Source: Natrinema salifodinae
Lineage (GTDB): Archaea > Halobacteriota > Halobacteria > Halobacteriales > Natrialbaceae
Assembly (NCBI RefSeq): GCF_900110455.1
Contig: NZ_FOIS01000004.1
Location: forward strand, 744,001-808,000
DNA length: 64,000 nt
Reading direction: 5' to 3'
Below the pieces are notes generated by a model, which was given only the letters and a program-made list of their open reading frames with translations, ran no database searches and was not told the origin of the DNA. Made by a program: the position numbers and the translations under genes. Below are positions 47,490 to 55,303 of the stretch, one piece after another (positions within the stretch are counted from its first letter, which is position 1; every line of letters begins with the position of its first letter).

Positions 47490-47809
47490 GCGACCATCTC
47501 ACCTCCGCTGGTCGCGACCGAACGTAACCGACTGCCCTCGGAATTCGACGCACAATCGAACTCTATTCTTGCAATATAGTGTCCACATGGTGCCATATTC
47601 TGGTCTAAGGTGGGCATTTGATGTTATATAAGCGTACTCACTAGACGATCCCAACAATATCCGGTACGCCTATCACACTAAACGTCCTTTAATAGTGTGG
47701 CGCCCTCGGAGATCGGGCGAGTAAAATTGAAAATCGGATCCGAAAACAGCTATAATTGTACAGATACCTCTCTGGCTACCGCAGAACGGAAAACTCGCCG
47801 GCACGACCG
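47490..47809. other. 320-nt A/T-rich region upstream of the NarK-type transporter
   Basis: No gene seen. It has TATA-like TTATATAAGC near 47622 and the palindrome at 47674-47699. G+C is clearly lower than in the flanking genes, as in regulated promoters. Confidence 0.5.
47674..47699. promoter_or_regulatory. Palindrome CACACTA-N12-TAGTGTG
   Basis: Perfect 7-bp arms 12 nt apart, about 185 nt before the start of the transporter gene. Possible operator or RNA hairpin; unrelated in sequence to the other palindromes here. Confidence 0.4.
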
Positions 47810-48118
47810 TTACTCGTCGAGGTGTTCGATTCCCTTCTTCGAGACGTTCGCCTCCGTGATCTCGTTGGGCATCCAGTCCGGCTTGTCGTCGGGCGCCGTC
47901 TCCTCCCAGGCCCAGCCGTCGTAGATGTGAACCTTGTCCGTTCCTTTCTCCCGGAGTCGGAGTTCGATGCGGTCGGCCTCCTCCTCGCTCGAGCCGGGGT
48001 CGAGCCGCCGGGCCGCCTTGAGGGCCGCCTGACGAGGCGTGTTGCCGGAGAAGACGCTCGATTCGTCACCGCCCGATTCGCGCAGCGCAAAGTTCCGTTT
48101 ACCGTCGTCTCGTACCAT
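47810..48118 (-). CDS. MC1-family chromosomal protein
   Basis: 102 residues. Matches the small archaeal DNA-bending protein MC1: KRNFALRESGG, FSGNTPRQAALKAARRL, RLREKGTDKVHIYDGW and PDWMPNEI. It binds DNA as a monomer and bends it. Acidic compared with methanogen MC1, as usual in haloarchaea. A Shine-Dalgarno-like GGAGG sits 7 nt before the ATG, so its transcript has a leader, and a box A (ATCTTTATG) lies further up. Confidence 0.92.
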   Translation of the reverse strand: MVRDDGKRNFALRESGGDESSVFSGNTPRQAALKAARRLDPGSSEEEADRIELRLREKGTDKVHIYDGWAWEETAPDDKPDWMPNEITEANVSKKGIEHLDE

Positions 48119-48125
48119 GGTTTCG

Positions 48126-48130
48126 CCTCC
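48126..48130 (-). promoter_or_regulatory. Shine-Dalgarno site of the MC1 gene
   Basis: Minus-strand GGAGG 7 nt before the ATG at 48118. Notable because most genes in this window appear leaderless or lack such a site. It fixes the MC1 start. Confidence 0.6.
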
Positions 48131-48204
48131 GTGTCAATTCAGCACACGATCCGACATAAAGATATCCCCACAAATCGACCGACTGCGTCGGTATCTTTAA
48201 GTAC

Positions 48205-48300
48205 ACTGCGGACACCATTTCTCCGCAGTATCTGCATCGTCCGCCCCGTCGCCGTGCCGTGATTGTGCTCACGACGGGTGCGTAAGAAGGTCATTCGTTG
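48205..48300 (+). ncRNA. Possible small structured RNA between MC1 and the AbrB-like gene
   Basis: A TATA-like CTTTAAGTA at 48194-48202 is followed by a hairpin with 8-bp arms, ACTGCGGA-N9-TCCGCAGT (48205-48229), and then by CGTGA/TCACG nested in CCGTCG/CGACGG (about 48248-48282). No protein-coding frame fits. It could be a small RNA, the leader of the AbrB-like gene or simply operator DNA. Confidence 0.25.
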
Positions 48301-48356
48301 ATGCGTCGAAAACACTTAAGTATATCCTACGGCGAAGTTCGGAATAGAATCCCGCG

Positions 48357-48554
48357 ATGGTACGGAAAAAGAAGCTGAGTCCAAGCGGTGCGAAAGACGA
48401 AGACGGTAACTACCACAACGTTCACCTCAACCTTCACGAGGACGAACTCGCAGTCGCGGGCATGGATATCGGCGACGAGGTCTTCGTCCGGGTACGGGAC
48501 GGGAAGATTATTATCCAAAAAGCCGACGAAGACGACGTCGAACACGAGTTCTAA
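48357..48554 (+). CDS. Small AbrB/SpoVT-like DNA-binding protein
   Basis: 65 residues. The C-terminal IGDEVFVRVRDGKIIIQKADEDD fits the swapped-hairpin AbrB fold used for DNA binding, and the N-terminal KKKLSP is basic. Haloarchaea have many such small proteins. A box A (TTAAGTATATCC) lies about 30 nt before the ATG. Divergent from MC1, so the two chromosomal-type proteins share a control region. Confidence 0.7.
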   Translation: MVRKKKLSPSGAKDEDGNYHNVHLNLHEDELAVAGMDIGDEVFVRVRDGKIIIQKADEDDVEHEF

Positions 48555-48728
48555 GCCCCTTACTCCTTCTTTCGACGGGTCTCCGACCGCATCGAGTCAA
48601 TCTGCCGTCCGCTCTATCACGTTTGATTACATAAACGTACGTCTCTCAGATACATTCTCTCGTTCCTCCCATTATTTACCCGAAATCATCGTGGGCCGTT
48701 GCCGTGGGTCGATCCCACGCGATCACTC

Positions 48729-51614
48729 ATGGAACACGGTTCTCACCATTCGCAATCGAATCGCTCCGCCGACCGCGCCGCTGATACCGACGCTAACGCT
48801 GTCGACGCTGACCCCGACGCCGGCCGAATTCCGACCGATACGTTCGCGGACAGCACCATCGACCGGCGGACCTTTCTCTCCCTGTCGGCGGCGACGGGCG
48901 CCGCGCTCGCGCTCCCCGGGGCCGCCACGGCGGACGTCGGCGGCGAACCGCTGACCGACGAGTACGCGTTCGTCGTCAACCACACCCCGGACGAGTACGC
49001 GGCCGCGACCGTCATCGAGTTCGCCGACCAGGCGACCCTCGAGAGCTTCGCGGACGAGTACGAGGAGGAACCGGATTCCGACCGGTCCCGCGCACCGAAG
49101 GCGGTCACGCGGCAGTCGCCAACGCCGGCGGCCCACGCGCATCTCACGGCCGACGAGGTCGCGGCAGTCCTCGAACTGGAGGGCGTCGAACTGATGGCGT
49201 TCTCCCCCGGCGCGAACCCCTGGTGGAAACTCGAGGAGCCCTACGCCGACGGCGTCTTCCCGCCGGTCGAGGCGGCTCGCGAGTTCATCTCCTACCGCGA
49301 GACCGGGCAGGGGCTCGCACACCTCGAAGCGGAGTTCCCCGATCGGGTGCGCGTCCACACCCTCGAGTCGTCGCCGGGGTGGCCGAATCGGGACTCCGGG
49401 GACGATCCCGATCCGCAGGACATCTACGTCGTCGACGTCGCGACCGACGTCCGGGACGAAGCCTCGTTCGCCGCGAAGGAGAAAGTGGTCTACTCCCTCT
49501 CGATCCACGGCGACGAGCGCGCGGGCGTCGAAACCGGTGCGCGGCTCCTCGAGGATCTCGCGCGGGGCGACGCCGACGACTTCGAGGGGCTGCTCGACGA
49601 GATCGCGTTCGTCTTCGTGTTCACGAATCCCGACGGCTGGGTGTCGCGCGAACCGCAGTTCGAGATTCCGTGGGGCGAGACGCAGACCAACTTCCGACGC
49701 GGGAACGCGGCCGGGGTCGACACGAACCGGCAGTATCCGACGATGGGCTGGATCGATCCGGCGTTCTGGCCCGCCGAACCCGAGGGCGCGCCCGAGGTCC
49801 GCCCCGGCTACGAGGACGAGGGGCTGGGATACGAGGACGTCGTCCCCGACTCGCTGGCGATCGTCGACCACTTCCGCGAGTACGAGACCGTCGAGTACCT
49901 CTGTGACTACCACGGGATGTACACCGCCGACCACGTGGTGTTCAACCTCGAGACGAACGCGCCCTTCGACCACGACGGTACCCACGATCTCGACGAGGTC
50001 AACATTCGCATCGGCGAGGGCATGGCGGACCGCTGGGGCGGTATCGAGGAACTCGCAGACGACATCGCACGCGCCGGCGAGGAACAGTACGGCGTTTCCG
50101 AGTACGTGCCCGACGGCCTGTTCGACTACGGGACGGTCTACGACTCGCTCGCCTACCAGGTGACCGGCGCGTTCTTCGGCTGGGCCGGCCAGCCCGAAGC
50201 GTTCGGCGGTCTCGGAGCCGTCACGGTCGCTCCCGAAATTATCTTCGCGAACCACTATCCGGAAGCCGCGATCGAGTGGAAACCCTACATCGAGCGTCGC
50301 CTGGTCACGGCCTATCGCATCTCGATGCGCGAGTTCGCGCGGATGACCGCCGCGGACACCGACGCAACGGTCGCGACCGGCGGACGGGACACCGCCTACG
50401 TCACGACCGATGAACTCACGCGCTCGTCGGCCGACCTCCCGTACACCGACGAGCAGCCCGGAAACGGTACCGATAACGGTAACGAGCGCGGTCGAGGCCG
50501 CAGGAGTGCAGCGGTTCGCCGCCGTCACGACGTCGTTCGACCGGGTCCCCGCGGTCGCGGTCGCGCGAGCGTCGAAACGGAAGCGACCGACGCGTCGCAC
50601 TCGCTGTCGGTCCAGTTTTCCGGTCTCGACGGTGCGACCGACGGCGTCGTCCGGATCACGAATCCCGCCGGGACGGTCGTCCACGAGATCGATCTGGCCG
50701 AGAAGGCCGCTCCCGATCCCGAATCGGGGGCTCCCGGTCCTCACGACTTCGAAGGATGGTTCCGCCGGCGACCCGAGGCGGGCCAGTGGTCGGTCGAGGT
50801 CGAGAGCGACGCCGACGTCGAGGTCGAACTGATCGTTTTAGACGCCGAGGACGAGTATCCCGACCCGCGGGAGGTGCTGGGGTACGAGCAACGGGAGTAC
50901 GCGGTCAACCCGATGCAGTTCTTCGCCGATCTGTCCGAACACCTCGAGGACGGCAGCATGGACGGCCTCCGCGTCCACGACGTTCGTATCGGCCGGCTAC
51001 TCCGCGGGAACTCCGGGAAGCGACGCTACGACAAACTGGTCGTCTCACACGACGTCGGCATCGACGATCCCCAGTACGTCGCCGCCATCGAGGACTTCGT
51101 TGCCGCCGGCGGCGACCTCGTCCTGACCGATGCGGGCGTGAACCTGCTCGGCGCGCTGGACGTCGGCGACGCGGCGACGATCGAGGCCGACGACGTCGAG
51201 ACCGTTGCGGTCCGGTTCGCGAACCTCGAGGACCGCGACTTCGACCACCCGCTGCTCGACGGGATCCGCCCCCGACAACAGGAACTGTGGAAGGGCCCAC
51301 AGCTCGGCTACACGACCGACGTCGATCAGCCGGCGACGGTCGTCGACGGCGACGCGTTCGCGGCGGCGGGCGGCCAGGCCGCGGGCACCACCGGCGGCGG
51401 GGTCAGCGTCGGTACCCTCGCGGCGGGCGAGTCCGAGATCACCGTCCTCGGCTCGATCTTGCCGCCCGCCCAGCAGACCGTGTTGCACCCGTTCGGCATG
51501 GCCGACTACTCCCTCTCGTTCATGGGGCACACGCTCGTCTGTAACGCGCTCGGGTTCGAGCAGCGGCGCTATCGAGAGGGGGAACTGATCCGAACCTACG
51601 GGGAGATCAGGTAG
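48729..51614 (+). CDS. Secreted M14-family zinc carboxypeptidase, large
   Basis: 961 residues. Twin-arginine signal near residues 45-66 (DRRTFLSLSAATGAALALPG). The M14 catalytic set is present: H260 and E263 in SIHGDERAG, N333-R334 in GVDTNRQYP, H395 in DYHGMYTAD and E503 in VAPEII. It would remove C-terminal residues from peptides outside the cell. The C-terminal 340 residues form a beta-rich domain and a glutamine-amidotransferase-like region of unknown role. Residues about 586-616 are Arg-rich and out of character; another frame there encodes a natural-looking segment (see findings). ATG at 48729; a TTG at 48699 is in frame. Confidence 0.85.
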   Translation: MEHGSHHSQSNRSADRAADTDANAVDADPDAGRIPTDTFADSTIDRRTFLSLSAATGAALALPGAATADVGGEPLTDEYAFVVNHTPDEYAAATVIEFADQATLESFADEYEEEPDSDRSRAPKAVTRQSPTPAAHAHLTADEVAAVLELEGVELMAFSPGANPWWKLEEPYADGVFPPVEAAREFISYRETGQGLAHLEAEFPDRVRVHTLESSPGWPNRDSGDDPDPQDIYVVDVATDVRDEASFAAKEKVVYSLSIHGDERAGVETGARLLEDLARGDADDFEGLLDEIAFVFVFTNPDGWVSREPQFEIPWGETQTNFRRGNAAGVDTNRQYPTMGWIDPAFWPAEPEGAPEVRPGYEDEGLGYEDVVPDSLAIVDHFREYETVEYLCDYHGMYTADHVVFNLETNAPFDHDGTHDLDEVNIRIGEGMADRWGGIEELADDIARAGEEQYGVSEYVPDGLFDYGTVYDSLAYQVTGAFFGWAGQPEAFGGLGAVTVAPEIIFANHYPEAAIEWKPYIERRLVTAYRISMREFARMTAADTDATVATGGRDTAYVTTDELTRSSADLPYTDEQPGNGTDNGNERGRGRRSAAVRRRHDVVRPGPRGRGRASVETEATDASHSLSVQFSGLDGATDGVVRITNPAGTVVHEIDLAEKAAPDPESGAPGPHDFEGWFRRRPEAGQWSVEVESDADVEVELIVLDAEDEYPDPREVLGYEQREYAVNPMQFFADLSEHLEDGSMDGLRVHDVRIGRLLRGNSGKRRYDKLVVSHDVGIDDPQYVAAIEDFVAAGGDLVLTDAGVNLLGALDVGDAATIEADDVETVAVRFANLEDRDFDHPLLDGIRPRQQELWKGPQLGYTTDVDQPATVVDGDAFAAAGGQAAGTTGGGVSVGTLAAGESEITVLGSILPPAQQTVLHPFGMADYSLSFMGHTLVCNALGFEQRRYREGELIRTYGEIR

Positions 51615-51674
51615 CGAGAGACGACCGAAAACGGCGCCCGTTGCGCGGCGACGCGGCACCGCGGCGACGCAGCG

Positions 51675-53387
51675 CTAGCGGAGCGCCTCGAGATCGAACT
51701 CGAACGCCGATACCGGCACTTCGAGGTCGTGCTCGACGAGGACCTTCGGATGGACCTCGCCGATCACGCCGACGTCCTCGCCGTCGATGACGACGGCGGC
51801 CGTTCGACCCGAAATGAAGGCCGGGTGCTCGGTCGGCGGCGTCTCGAGGTCGACGTCGAAGTTCCGCGCGAGCGCCTGGAGGCGGGCCTTGGCGTCCTCG
51901 TAGCCCGCGTCGTGGTGGGCGAGGACGGCCCCGACGTGGCGTCCCTCGGCGACGCCGGTGTTCTCCGAGTCATCGACCTCGGCGGTGAAGCCGATCTCCG
52001 CCAGGTTCTGCGGGTACGCGCGATGGGTGTTTCGTTCGAGGACCATCAGCAGCGAGGGGAGCACCCACGTCCGCAGCATCGTGAAGTCCTCGCTGTAGGG
52101 TTCCTTGATCGTCGCGGCCTCGCCGGCTCCGTAGGCGTCATCGCTGGGGGTGATATCGAGCCGGTCGTAGTTCTCTTCCTCGCTGATCATATGGAAGTTC
52201 AGCAGGTCCTCGAAGCCCAGGCCGACGAGTTGCGTGCGCGCGGCGTTCTCGAGCCGCGAGCGCTCGTGGCGGCCGCCGACGGTCCCCACGTCGGGGTAGC
52301 GCGGCTCGAGCTCGTTGAAGCCGTAGGCCCGTCCGAGATCGTCGATGACGTCCAGCGGGTGGAGCACGTCGACGCGATAGGGCGGGATCGTCACCTCGTA
52401 GACCAGGTCGCCCGCGTCGGTCTCCTCCCTCTCGGCTTCGAGGCCGGAGCGCTCGGCCAGGTCGATCACGTCGTCGGGATTGAGGCCGATGCCGAGGATG
52501 GTCTCGATGCGGTCGTGAGCGACGGTCTTCGTCTTGGTCGAGAGGTCTGGGCGGACGATCTCGTGATCGGGGTATTCGACCGTCACCTCCTCTATCGTGG
52601 CTCCGCGGGCGGCCAGCGCGTAGCAGACGATGGCGAGCATCTTGTCGATCGTCCACTGATCGGTGCCCGTCATCTCGACGAAGAGGTCCCGCGAGTCGGC
52701 TGTGACCTCCGTCCGGCGGCCGTTGATGACCGGCGGGAACGAGAACAGCCCGAGGTCGTCGTAGATGGCCGGATACCGCTCGTACTCGCTGACGAGGTCG
52801 GCGTAGGTCTGACCGGTCTGGTGCCGCTCGAGTACCTCCGCCGGCGTCATCTCGGCGTCGGCATCGAGCGGGACGAACCGGTCCTCGTCGGGCTCGACGC
52901 CGACGTAGCGGATGACCGGGTTGCCCTCCGTGGCCGGGCTGCCCTTGAGCATCGTCAGGTCGTGGATCCCGATCGCGCCCTTCGCGCGCTTGCGGCCCAT
53001 CGTCGCGTGGAGCTTCTCCTGCAGCTGGATCAGCGATTCCAGACTCTCCTCGTCGAGATCGACGTCGCGGATCACCGCGCCCGTGACGTAGGGGCGCTCG
53101 TCGGGGACCGACTCGTCGACCTCGATCGTCCAGTCCGGCGAGTTCGGCGAGGGGACGTGGACCCCCCGCGAGTCGCCGTACTGGTAGCGCAGCGAGCGCG
53201 CGACGCCCTCGACGGAGAGCCGGTCGAGCCGGTCGGGCGCGAACTCGAGTTCGAACGTGCCGTCCTCGGTTCGGCCCTCGAACTCGAGGCCGAGGCCGAA
53301 CAGGTCGTCGATCAGTTCATCGTCGCCTTTCTCCTCGTAGCCGGTCAGGTCCCGGAGCTCGTCGGGATCGATGTCGACCGTGGGCAT
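51675..53387 (-). CDS. pheT: Phenylalanyl-tRNA synthetase beta subunit
   Basis: 570 residues, the short archaeal/eukaryotic-type PheRS beta. It holds the tRNA- and editing-related parts of the alpha2-beta2 enzyme. The B3/B4 editing region is recognisable (IRYVGVEPDEDRFVPL), as is the B5 domain (LSTKTKTVAHDRIETILGIG) and the catalytic-like fold after VGGRHERSRLENAARTQL. Its ATG shares a base with the pheS stop (TGATG), so the two are translationally coupled. Confidence 0.95.
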   Translation of the reverse strand: MPTVDIDPDELRDLTGYEEKGDDELIDDLFGLGLEFEGRTEDGTFELEFAPDRLDRLSVEGVARSLRYQYGDSRGVHVPSPNSPDWTIEVDESVPDERPYVTGAVIRDVDLDEESLESLIQLQEKLHATMGRKRAKGAIGIHDLTMLKGSPATEGNPVIRYVGVEPDEDRFVPLDADAEMTPAEVLERHQTGQTYADLVSEYERYPAIYDDLGLFSFPPVINGRRTEVTADSRDLFVEMTGTDQWTIDKMLAIVCYALAARGATIEEVTVEYPDHEIVRPDLSTKTKTVAHDRIETILGIGLNPDDVIDLAERSGLEAEREETDAGDLVYEVTIPPYRVDVLHPLDVIDDLGRAYGFNELEPRYPDVGTVGGRHERSRLENAARTQLVGLGFEDLLNFHMISEEENYDRLDITPSDDAYGAGEAATIKEPYSEDFTMLRTWVLPSLLMVLERNTHRAYPQNLAEIGFTAEVDDSENTGVAEGRHVGAVLAHHDAGYEDAKARLQALARNFDVDLETPPTEHPAFISGRTAAVVIDGEDVGVIGEVHPKVLVEHDLEVPVSAFEFDLEALR

Positions 53388-54913
53388 CAGTAGGTCACCT
53401 CCGTCTCGCGCAGCAGTTCCAGGTCACACAGCGTCCCGTGGATATCCCGGATGTCCTCGAACCCGTACATCAGCATGAGCAGCCGCTCTAAGGCCAGGCC
53501 CCAGGCCATCACGTCGCACTCGACGCCGAGCGGTTCGAGCATCTCCTCGCGGAAGATCCCCGAGTTGCCGATCTCGACCTGTTCGCCGGTCGTCGGGTGG
53601 GTGCCGAACAGCTCGAAGCTCGGCTCCGTGTAGGGGTTGTAGTGGGGCTTGAACTCGATGTCCGTGATGCCGAACTGGGCGTAGAACTCCTCGAAGGTGC
53701 CCATCAGGTCCCGCACCGAGAGGTCCTCGGCCATCACCCAGCCCTCGATCTGGAAGAACTCGAGCAGGTGGGTCGGATCGAGCGTGTCGTTGCGGTAGAC
53801 CTTCTCGACGCTGAAGAAGCGCGCGGGCGGCTCGATCTCGCCGATCTCCTGGCCCGCCAGGTAGCGGGTCGACAGCGAGGTCGTGTGCCCGCGAAGCGCG
53901 AGCGCACGCGCGAAGTCCTCGTCCCAGGGCGAGTGATAGCCCTCGCCGTCGTCGCCGACACCCTCCCGGTGGGCGCGCTCGACGCGGTCGACTAAGTCCG
54001 TAGGGAGGTCGTCGATGTGGGTCGGCTGCTCCAAGGCGAACCGGTCCCAGTGGGTCCGCGCCGGGTGGTCCTGGGGCATGAACAGGCAGTCGTTGATCCA
54101 GAAGTCCGCGTCGACGTGGGGGCCCTCCATCTCCTGGAAGCCCATCCCGACGAGGACGTCCTTGACGCGCTCGGCCGTCTGGCGCAGGATGTGGACCTTG
54201 CCGCCCTCGAACTGCTCGGCGTCGGCCTCGACGTTGTAGTCGGCGAACTCGACGTCTGCCCACTCGCCGCTCGTGAGGAGTTCGGGCGTAACCTGGCCGA
54301 CCGTCTCGGCGGTCTCGATTCCGCCCATCAGCTCCGTGACGGCGCGCTCGGTCAGCGTCGCCTGGCGGATCGTCGACTCCGTGCGCTCGACCAGGCCGCG
54401 CCGTTCGAGTTGGTCCAGCGTATCCGCGTCGATGTCGACGCTGTCGACCGCCGCCTCGCCGGCGTCGGCGAGGGCTGCGAGGGCGTTCGCCTCGGCGTCG
54501 GCCGTCGGGTCCGCGTCGGGATCGGCGGTGATCTCGCCGCTGTCGATCGCGCCATACCCCTTGCGCGCGTAGTTCGAGAGCGCGATGTCGACCGCGCCCC
54601 CTTCGAGCCCCGACGCGCCGATGACCTGCCCCATCGAGACGGGGTCGGAATCGGCGCCGGCCTCGAGGGCGGCCTCGTAGAGGCGCACCTCGGGGAGCCC
54701 CGCCTCGACGTAGTCGCGCCCCTCGTTGGTGGGTGCGACCGTTTCGTCGACGCGCTCGGTGACGGCGACCAGGCCCTCGTCCTCGAGTTCGAAGACGGCC
54801 CCGGTGACGGTCTCCGGGGGGAGGTCGGTCGCCGCGGCGAGGGCGTCGACGGACGTTGCCTCGTCCGCACTCGCGGCCTCTAAGACCGCGACCTGTTGTG
54901 CTGGTAGTTGCAT
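53387..54913 (-). CDS. pheS: Phenylalanyl-tRNA synthetase alpha subunit
   Basis: 508 residues, the catalytic subunit. The N-terminal half holds winged-helix DNA-binding-like domains typical of the archaeal/eukaryotic alpha. Class II motifs follow: motif 2 in FFSVEKVYRND, and motif 3 in WGLALERLLMLMYG. It charges tRNA-Phe with phenylalanine. There is no good box A just upstream; the nearest one lies before a Phe-rich mini-reading frame 274 nt upstream, on the same strand, so pheS is probably transcribed from there. Confidence 0.95.
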   Translation of the reverse strand: MQLPAQQVAVLEAASADEATSVDALAAATDLPPETVTGAVFELEDEGLVAVTERVDETVAPTNEGRDYVEAGLPEVRLYEAALEAGADSDPVSMGQVIGASGLEGGAVDIALSNYARKGYGAIDSGEITADPDADPTADAEANALAALADAGEAAVDSVDIDADTLDQLERRGLVERTESTIRQATLTERAVTELMGGIETAETVGQVTPELLTSGEWADVEFADYNVEADAEQFEGGKVHILRQTAERVKDVLVGMGFQEMEGPHVDADFWINDCLFMPQDHPARTHWDRFALEQPTHIDDLPTDLVDRVERAHREGVGDDGEGYHSPWDEDFARALALRGHTTSLSTRYLAGQEIGEIEPPARFFSVEKVYRNDTLDPTHLLEFFQIEGWVMAEDLSVRDLMGTFEEFYAQFGITDIEFKPHYNPYTEPSFELFGTHPTTGEQVEIGNSGIFREEMLEPLGVECDVMAWGLALERLLMLMYGFEDIRDIHGTLCDLELLRETEVTY

Positions 54914-54985
54914 TCGCTTACGTGGATTGCCGTGGGTCGGTCAGTTAGCGGTTCCGACTCCGTTCGACTCGCCAGGCGGTTCGTC

Positions 54986-55012
54986 GGCGTCCGCGTCCCG
55001 CGTTCGGACGCC
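54986..55012 (-). promoter_or_regulatory. Mutually exclusive RNA stems upstream of pheS
   Basis: The arm at 55006-55012 (plus strand GGACGCC) can pair either with 54993-54998 (GCGTCC, 6 bp, 7-nt loop) or with 54986-54992 (GGCGTCC, 7 bp). Only one pairing can form at a time. No T-run follows, so a transcriptional terminator is not evident. Confidence 0.4.
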
Positions 55013-55100
55013 GGACGGACGACTCGCGAATCGACGGAACTGACGCGGACGGTTTCGCCGGAGACGGTCTCTCGGCCGTCCCCGGGTCCACCGGCCCGGC

Positions 55101-55187
55101 TCACCGGGCGAAGAAGAAGCCGAATCCCGACCGCTGGCGCTGTGACTGCTCGCCGATACCGGCACGACCGCGGGATTCGGGTGCCAT
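55101..55187 (-). CDS. 28-residue Phe-rich possible leader peptide
   Basis: The frame reads from ATG at 55187 to TGA at 55101 and ends RSGFGFFFAR, with four Phe codons (all TTC) among five positions. A strong box A (TTTTTACG on the minus strand, 55211-55217) is about 30 nt upstream, so a leaderless transcript would begin at this ATG. The next gene downstream is pheS. This is the layout of a leader peptide that senses phenylalanyl-tRNA, as in the bacterial pheST leader. It may instead be an unrelated short protein. Confidence 0.5.
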   Translation of the reverse strand: MAPESRGRAGIGEQSQRQRSGFGFFFAR

Positions 55188-55210
55188 ACTCGGGGGGACT
55201 CGCGAGCGGC

Positions 55211-55217
55211 GTAAAAA
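55211..55217 (-). promoter_or_regulatory. Box A of the pheS leader region
   Basis: Minus-strand TTTTTAC, about 24-30 nt before the mini-frame ATG. Best promoter between trpS and pheS. Confidence 0.55.
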
Positions 55218-55303
55218 CGTTATGATACGCACCCTCACACTGCCGCTCTGGTGCTCGCTGGGTGTTGCTCTCTGCGGGCTATCGCGGATCGGCGTTCTCG
55301 GGC

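Larger units (their letters stand above)
54914..55303 (-). other. 390-nt leader region of pheS-pheT
   Basis: Between pheS and trpS, both on the minus strand. It holds the mini-reading frame at 55101-55187, its box A at 55211-55217 and alternative stems at 54986-55012. No other gene seen. Confidence 0.5.
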
